Position numbers and translations under genes: made by a program
DNA from: Juglans regia
Lineage: Eukaryota > Streptophyta > Magnoliopsida > Fagales > Juglandaceae
DNA length: 64,000 bases
Direction of reading: 5' to 3'
Assembly: GCF_001411555.2 (NCBI RefSeq)
Contig: NC_049904.1
Coordinates: 26,735,370-26,799,369 of the forward strand
The notes under the pieces: generated by a model
Database searches by the model: none
The model's input: the letters and a program-made list of their open reading frames with translations, nothing else
What the model was told of the DNA's origin: nothing
Part shown: positions 58,540-64,000 of the stretch, one piece after another
How the letters are laid out: every line of letters starts with the position of its first letter
How positions within the stretch are numbered: the first letter of the stretch is position 1

Positions 58540-59330
58540 TGATTTTAATGAAATTTTAACTTCCTCTAAGAAAAAAAGGTAGTGCTAGTAAATCAGTGAA
58601 ACAAATGAAAGACTTTCAGACTACTTTGATGGATAGTGGTTTGTGTGATATGGGCTATCAAGAATCAAAATTTACCTGGTGCATTAACCGAATGGATGAC
58701 ACATTTACATTGGAGAGATTGGATTGAACTTTTGCTAATAATGAGTGGCTTACTTCATTTGGAAGAACTCTTGCACAGGTTATCCCAAATTCAATTTCAG
58801 ATCACACTCCTATTTTGAGTTGCATTTCAGTCAATGGGGTTGAAAGTCACTATAGAAGGAAATTATGGAGATATGAGGCATGTTGGAATCTGGATGATAG
58901 TTGTAAATGAGTCATTATGAATAGTTGGAACCATGGGGAACCACAATCTGATAGTTTGGGAGATCTCAAGTTGTCGATTAGCTTTGAAGGATTGGAGTAA
59001 AGGTAAATTTTCCAATGAAAGGAAAGAACTTCAGCAATTAGAGGCAAAAATAAAGACATTGCAGAATGAGGTTTCTAAGGGATCTTGGACTAAGTTGAGA
59101 GCACTATAATGTGAAATAAACTTATTACTTGAGAATGATGGTATGAAATGGAAGTAGACAGCAAAAGTTGATTGGCTCAAATTTGGTAACAAAAACACAA
59201 AGTTTACCATACTTGTGCCAACCAGATGAGATACATTAACCACATCAGTAAGATTGAAACAAAAAATGAAATGGTACGGCATAAAGATAGTGATATCAAG
59301 GCTGCTTTCACACAATACTTCTCTAGTATT
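58540..59330 (+). pseudogene. LINE endonuclease relic (and start of ORF2 linker)
   Basis: Broken frames read GDFNEIL (~58540), GLCDMGYQESKFTW (~58650), LTSFGRTLAQVIP and ISDHTPIL (~58810), the L1-type apurinic endonuclease end (SDHxP). This is followed by the RRKLWRYEACW-like linker. Multiple stops. It is the portion missing from the LINE in UPL5 intron 2, but nothing shows they are the same copy. Confidence 0.75.
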
Positions 59331-59337
59331 TTACTTT

Positions 59338-59677
59338 TGTTAGGGTTGTCCAACATCGGCTATGGAAAGGGCTGGTGGTCAGTTTATAAGTGTGAGGAAA
59401 AGTCTCACCTCTTGAGTTAGCTTTTGAGACTGAGAGTGGCCTAAGACTACTAAGTACTGGTATCAAAGCCCAGGTTTATCAATAGTCTTAAACCCAATAG
59501 TCCGCGGAAGGAACTGGTTATCGCTGCTCCGACCTAGGGCCCGATGTGTAGGAGGATTGTTGGGGTTGTCCCACATCGATTGTGGAATGGACTGGTGGTC
59601 AGTTTATAAGTATGAGAAAAAGTCTCATCTCTTGAGCTAACATTTGAAGTTGAGAAAGACCCAAGACCACACAACAA
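59338..59677 (+). mobile_element. TRIM element 2 (~340 bp)
   Basis: Two ~120 bp direct repeats begin TGTTAGGGTTGTCCAACATC (59338) and TGTTGGGGTTGTCCCACATC (59558). TGGTATCAAAGCCC follows the first repeat (primer-binding site), and GTAGGAGGAT precedes the second. The internal domain is ~100 bp with no coding. It lies against the end of the LINE relic. Confidence 0.85.
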
Positions 59678-60030
59678 CTTCTTGAGAGGAGATGTGTGCA
59701 CGCGCGGACGTGTATACATTCCTTTTTTACGTAAAAAATGAACATTCAAAAATTTTGGCGATTCATGAAATTATATTAATTGATATGTCATATCTTAAAT
59801 AATTTTACAATTGAGTTATGAAATTATTTAAAATGTATCACATTAATTGTTATAACTAAAAATAATAAAACTAAACTAAAACATAGAAGCTCTCAAACTT
59901 AAATATCCCTCGAGACTCAATCATTTAGGCTAGGCCTTCCTCCACCAAAGGAATTTAAAGAAAATATATGCACAATGTTCTACTGGTAAATAAATTATAG
60001 ATTCTAAAAATGAATAATTAAGTTGATATG

Positions 60031-60364
60031 TGTTAAAGAATAATCTCACATTGCCTATAGACAAAGTCATGAGCATGTTTATAAGAAATTAACAATCATC
60101 TCTTGTAGAACCGATTTTATGAGATGAATTAGACTTATGAATTTTTTCATGGTATCAAAGTCTGCCACAGGATAAATGAGGAGGCCATACTACTTATCCT
60201 GTGATAAGGACTAGAAAAAAATATTGGCATGCACGTGATGGAGAGTGTTGAGGAATAATCTTATATTACCTGTGGATAAGGTCTTGAGCATGTTTATAAA
60301 GAATGAGCAATCCTCTTTTGTTCAACCAATTTTATGAGATAAATTAGACTTATAAGTTTTTTCA
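60031..60364 (+). mobile_element. TRIM element 3 (334 bp)
   Basis: Direct repeats of exactly 119 bp each (60031-60149, 60246-60364), starting TGTTAAAGAATAATCTC and TGTTGAGGAATAATCTT and both ending TTTTTTCA. TGGTATCAAAGTCTG directly follows the first, and GATGGAGAG precedes the second. Flanks ATATG and ATCTG match at 4 of 5 positions. Confidence 0.88.
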
Positions 60365-60936
60365 ATCTGGCAGACATATTAGGTCATGAGTTAGAACTAG
60401 CAAACATACATTTATGCTTAGGAAAATCATTTGTACAATATGTAATCATTCTGTTACCAATAATACATGTATCACTTAATAGGAATATAAAGCACACAAA
60501 TGTGTCCCCGACTCAAATGTAATGATTTTGAAATAGAGAAATATTTAAACAATAAAGAGATTCTATAAAATGAATATACAAATTAACGTGATTTGATGTG
60601 ACACGTTAAATTATAAAATTATTTGTATTATAAAATAAATTTAACGTATCATATAAAATCATATCGTTTATAAATTTATTTTTATAAAATTAATCGTCAA
60701 ATATATTTTCCACCAATTGTCATGGACGCAAATCACAGCACAATATTTTCGTTTTGAAAATTATAAAAATACAAAATAGCAAAAGCACGCCCCTTGTTTC
60801 CGTGGAAGCTCGTGCAGGAGTGACCCTCACGATCACACCACCTCTCTCTCTATCATTTCTTTTTCTTTTTTTTTTTCTCTTGGAAGGTTCAGAATTTCGG
60901 ATCACCACATGACTATTTCCTTCTCTGCTTGAGCTC

Positions 60937-60959
60937 TCTCTCTCTCTCTCTCTCTCTCT
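60937..60959. repeat. (CT)n microsatellite in the RhoGDI leader region
   Basis: About 12 CT units, ~220 bp before the probable start codon; likely promoter or 5' UTR. Confidence 0.9.
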
Positions 60960-61175
60960 GAGTCTCTGGTTATCCTTTTGTAGGTTTTCTTGATTGTATT
61001 TGCTATATTACCTTTCGAGGTTATCCTCTTAGTATTTTTTTTTTTTTGCTTGCTTTTAGTTGCTCGTATATTTGGTGAGTCTGATCCCAATGCCTTTCGA
61101 TTCTTCCTTTTGTCATTGTTTATGTGCTAGTTGATGATGTATTTCGCCGTTGGGTTGGTTTCAAGTTCCAGAAGC

Positions 61176-63716
61176 AATGGGTTTTGACGAGAAAAGCAAC
61201 GAGGGTGAGGAACACAACAAAGCTTCAAAAACAAAGACAAGAGCAAAAGCCGCTAGGGATGAAGAAAATGCTGGTACTGAACCAGGAGGGAGGGATAATA
61301 CAGGAAATGAGTGAGGTTTCCATTTGTGCGACTGAGGATGAGGAAGATGAGGAAGGAAGGAAGATAAAATTGGGTCCTCAATACACTCTGAAGGAACAAT
61401 TCGAGAAGGATAAGGTTTTGTTTATGCATGCGTTTATGCTTTTCATTAATCCTGTAATCTTTCATTTTGAGTCTTGATTATAACTCGTGTAAGCCTTGTT
61501 TTGTGGTTATACAGGATGATGAGAGCTTGACGAGATGGAAGGAACAACTTCTTGGAAGTGTAGACTTCAATTCTGTTGGAGGTAATCTTTTTTTTTATCC
61601 AAATTTGTTTGTCACTTACGAACTTTGTTTGGTTGCAGAGAAAATGGAGGGGGGAAATATATAAGCTTAGAATCTTTCATTGTTGTGAGGTTCAATTTTT
61701 TTTTTCTTTTTCTTTCGCTTGAAATCTGCAGTTATAACTTAATCATACGCTCTAGGAAAGCAAAGATCAACAGCGGAGCGTGGAAAATAATAAAAGATAG
61801 ATTAACTTTTCCAGAATTAATTGTATGACAATAGAATTATACATTTTGAAACGATTTTGCTTCCCAATTTTCCTAACTTTTGCTTTAAATCTCAGTTGTT
61901 TGACGGCCAATCTCTTAAGTCTTATAATGAGGTGCATTTGAGTTTTTTCCTCTCATCTTCAGTGTCCAATTCAATTCAATGGCAGGTTTGGCAATTGGGA
62001 TGAGACACGAAATTCTCATATCATTTTATCATTGCAATTTTTTCAAATTTTCATACAAAATATAATAAACAATTCAATTTTTTTAAATCTCAAAACAATA
62101 ATAATATTAAAAAATAATATTTTAAACTTTTATCTAAAATAAAAAATTCTCATCTCACTATCAAAAACTTTCATCTCATCATTAAATTAGTGTTTGTCAG
62201 TATTTGACTAACAAAATATAAAATTTTCATCTCATCTCATTTCATCATTACAATTTTTTCAAATTCTCACACAAAATATAATAAACAATTCAACTTTTTC
62301 AAATCTCAAAACAATAATAATATTAAAAAATAATATTTTAAACTTTTATCTAAAACCAAAAATTCTCATCTCACTATCAAAAACTTTCATCTCATCATTA
62401 AATTAGTGTTTGTCAGTATTTGACTAACAAAATATAAAATTTTCATCTCATCTCATTTCATCATTACAATTTTTTCAAATTCTCACACAAAATATAATAA
62501 ACAATTCAACTTTTTCAAATCTCAAAACAATAATAATATTAAAAAATAATATTTTAAACTTTTATCTAAAACCAAAAATTCTCATCTCACTATCTAAAAC
62601 TTTCATCTCATCATTAAATTAGTGTTTGTCAGTGGTTGGTTTGGATAGTGAGATGAGATGAAATGGTTTTAGATGAGTTGAATAAAATATTTTTAGAGAT
62701 GGTTTGGGATTTGAAAAAGTTGAATTATTTATTATATTTTGTGTGAAAATTTAGAAAAGTTGTAATGATGAGATAAGATGAGATGTGATGAAACCATCTC
62801 TGAATCCAAACATAGCTTAATTTTGTCCTTTGAATGATGTAGAAACTCTAGAGCAAGAAGTGAAGATCCTTAGCCTTGCAATTAAGTCCCCTGATAGACC
62901 TAATATCATTCTTCCAATTCCTGAGAGTGGGAAACCCAATGGCTTGTGGTTCACTTTGAAAGAAGGAAGCCATTACAGCCTCAAGTTTACTTTCCAGGTC
63001 AACAATAACATTGTTTCAGGTCTCAGATACACCAAAACTGTGTGGAAAACTGGAATAAAGTGTAATTCTCTCTTTCAACCATACAAATACTTGAACTCTC
63101 TGCTAAAGAATTAGTACTTTTACAGACCTTGGATTCATATTTATTTTTGTTCTGTCTCATGAATCTTGTAAGCAGTGGACAAGACAAAAGAGATGATTGG
63201 AACCTTCAGTCCTCAGGCAGAGCCTTGCACACATGAGATGCATGAAGAGACTACACCATCTGGTCTATTTGCAAGAGGGTCCTACTCAGCTAGAAGTAAG
63301 GTTGGTTCAATCAATTTTCTATGTCGCCTTAGCCTCTGGTTTAATTACTTCAATTATGCCAAATAATATGAAGGAAATTCTGCTGCCAGAGACGAGTACA
63401 TAAAGCTAGGCTGAGTTAATGCCTCTCCTACATATGCATAAATGAACTTAATCTTATACATCCAACTAATTTGTTGTCAGGTTTCCTGTGCATTATAAAT
63501 CATACACGTGAAATTCAAAATTGTGGGCCATCCAGTGTTGGAAAATTGAATGTTATGGCTCCATTTTCTTGTCAAAGACTTTAAGTTTGGACTTGTCTCA
63601 CTTATCCTCCCCCTCCATTTGTTTTTCTCTATTTTCAGTTTGTTGATGATGACGACAAGTGCTATTTGGAGATCAATTACACATTCGATATTCGGAATGA
63701 TTGGCAGTCAGCTTAA
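61176..63716 (+). CDS. GDI1: Rho GDP-dissociation inhibitor (5 exons, ~242 aa; N-terminal frameshift)
   Basis: Exons 61176-61414, 61515-61581, 62843-63061, 63176-63300, 63639-63716. RhoGDI extracts prenylated ROP GTPases from membranes and holds them GDP-bound in the cytosol. The immunoglobulin-like core is complete: LGPQYTLKEQFEKDK, DDESLTRWKEQLLGSVD, GLWFTLKEGSHYSLKF, VSGLRYTKTVWKTG, GTFSPQAEP, ARGSYSARSK, then YLEINYTFDIRNDWQSA and TAA. The exon 3 donor is GTAATT at 63062, giving IKLDKTKE. Problem: the expected start (MGFDEKSNEGEEHN, 61176) runs into TGA at about 61311, while the conserved EMSEVSICATEDEED block is in another frame, so one base appears missing between about 61230 and 61306. 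Either a sequencing error, a real null allele, or use of the ATG at 61307, which would give a shorter protein without the acidic leader. Confidence 0.85.
61990..62634. repeat. Tandem array of three 216 bp MITE-derived units in RhoGDI intron 2
   Basis: The marker TGTTTGTCAG occurs at 62191, 62407 and 62623, exactly 216 bp apart. Each unit carries the MITE interior (CATCTCATTTCATCATTACA, CACAAAATATAATAAACAAT). Units 2 and 3 are nearly identical; unit 1 is more diverged. Confidence 0.92.
62635..62822. mobile_element. Inverted MITE copy adjoining the array
   Basis: The start GGTTTGGATAGTGAGATGAG and end CTCTGAATCCAAACATAGC are inverted repeats, and the interior (TATTATATTTTGTGTGAAAA) is the reverse complement of the array interior. 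It ends only ~20 bp before the exon 3 acceptor at 62842. Confidence 0.8.
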
Positions 63717-64000
63717 GCTGATAAATCTTCCTTCAGTGGTGTTGTTTTTTAAGCTAAAATATGATGTCTGTGTCGACATGTTTCATTTTCAGTATCGGAT
63801 ATATTTTCGAATCTGTATAAAACCAGCACCTAAACAATGAAGAGAGGATTTTGTGGGGAAAAAAAGTGAAAGAAATTGATGTTATTTTTGTAGGTTCTTG
63901 TTAAGCAAAGTTGAGCTTTTGAGGGCCTCTCTCTCTCTCTCTCTCCAATTGTCATTATTATCATCATTCTTGGGGGAGTCACTAGTTGGGTTTATGTTAA
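63717..64000. other. RhoGDI 3' flank
   Basis: Probable 3' UTR and downstream DNA; includes a (CT)n run at about 63930-63945. No other gene visible before the window ends. Confidence 0.6.

Larger units (their letters stand above)
56536..61175. other. Intergenic region rich in small elements, no intact gene
   Basis: Starts with the CT-rich SWIB leader (56575-56650). An AT-rich stretch (57180-58340) shows nothing recognisable. Then come a LINE endonuclease relic (58540-59330), two TRIMs (59338-59677, 60031-60364), and the RhoGDI promoter and leader with a CT microsatellite (60937-60959). Confidence 0.6.

Noticed and set aside
61124..61477. RhoGDI starting at the ATG at 61124
   Set aside because: Its first ~45 residues are unlike any RhoGDI leader, whereas the MGFDE start at 61176 in another frame matches the family; a frameshift explains this better.

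Overview
This is nuclear DNA from a woody eudicot. The evidence is spliced genes with GT-AG introns, plant-only gene families (UPL5-type HECT ligase, RhoGDI, a Hev b 5-like acidic protein, plastid-type NTF2-like and SWIB proteins), Copia, Gypsy-like and LINE elements, and many AT-rich MITEs. The MITEs resemble those common in Fagales (walnut, hickory, oak); that placement is a guess from repeat style only. I see no bacterial features.

Left half (1-30.5 kb): one gene dominates, a UPL5-like HECT E3 ubiquitin ligase on the + strand. I rebuild it as three exons (12890-14774, 23175-23764, 28651-28914; 912 aa). Its first intron is swollen by a Copia element (14960-22028), one LTR of which is split by a 2.7 kb solo-LTR-like insert. 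Its second intron holds a 5'-truncated LINE. Bases 1-7836 are an almost exact second copy of 19226-27084, so the 3' part of the Copia, UPL5 exon 2 and half the LINE occur twice. The simplest reading is a tandem duplication of a ~19.2 kb unit (7837-27084) whose first copy runs off the left edge. The upstream exon 2 has lost its splice donor and ends in a stop, and the duplicated unit stops before the exon carrying the catalytic cysteine.

Middle (30.5-42.3 kb): an LTR retroelement with 402-404 bp LTRs (30527-34300), one LTR carrying a small hAT-like insert; an LTR remnant; a two-exon Hev b 5-like acidic protein gene on the - strand (36170-37433); then ~4.9 kb of AT-rich intergenic DNA with MITEs.

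Right half (42.3-64 kb): four reconstructed genes. EMC3 (- strand, eight exons, 42332-50129) is an ER membrane insertase subunit. A plastid-type NTF2-like protein with a C-terminal membrane segment (+, five exons, 50886-52392) is divergent from EMC3. A DEK-C/double-SWIB protein (-, five exons, 54016-56535) follows. A RhoGDI (+, five exons, 61176-63716) has an apparent one-base frameshift in its N-terminal tail. Small non-autonomous elements pack introns and spacers: a 2.9 kb hAT-like element in the last EMC3 intron, three TRIMs, two full-length tRNA-derived SINEs with 14-16 bp target-site duplications, and a three-unit 216 bp MITE array in a RhoGDI intron.

The genes do not form a pathway; they are ordinary unlinked housekeeping genes. 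The most notable structure is the recent tandem duplication of part of UPL5. All exon models and comparisons were made by eye; no database search or alignment was run.
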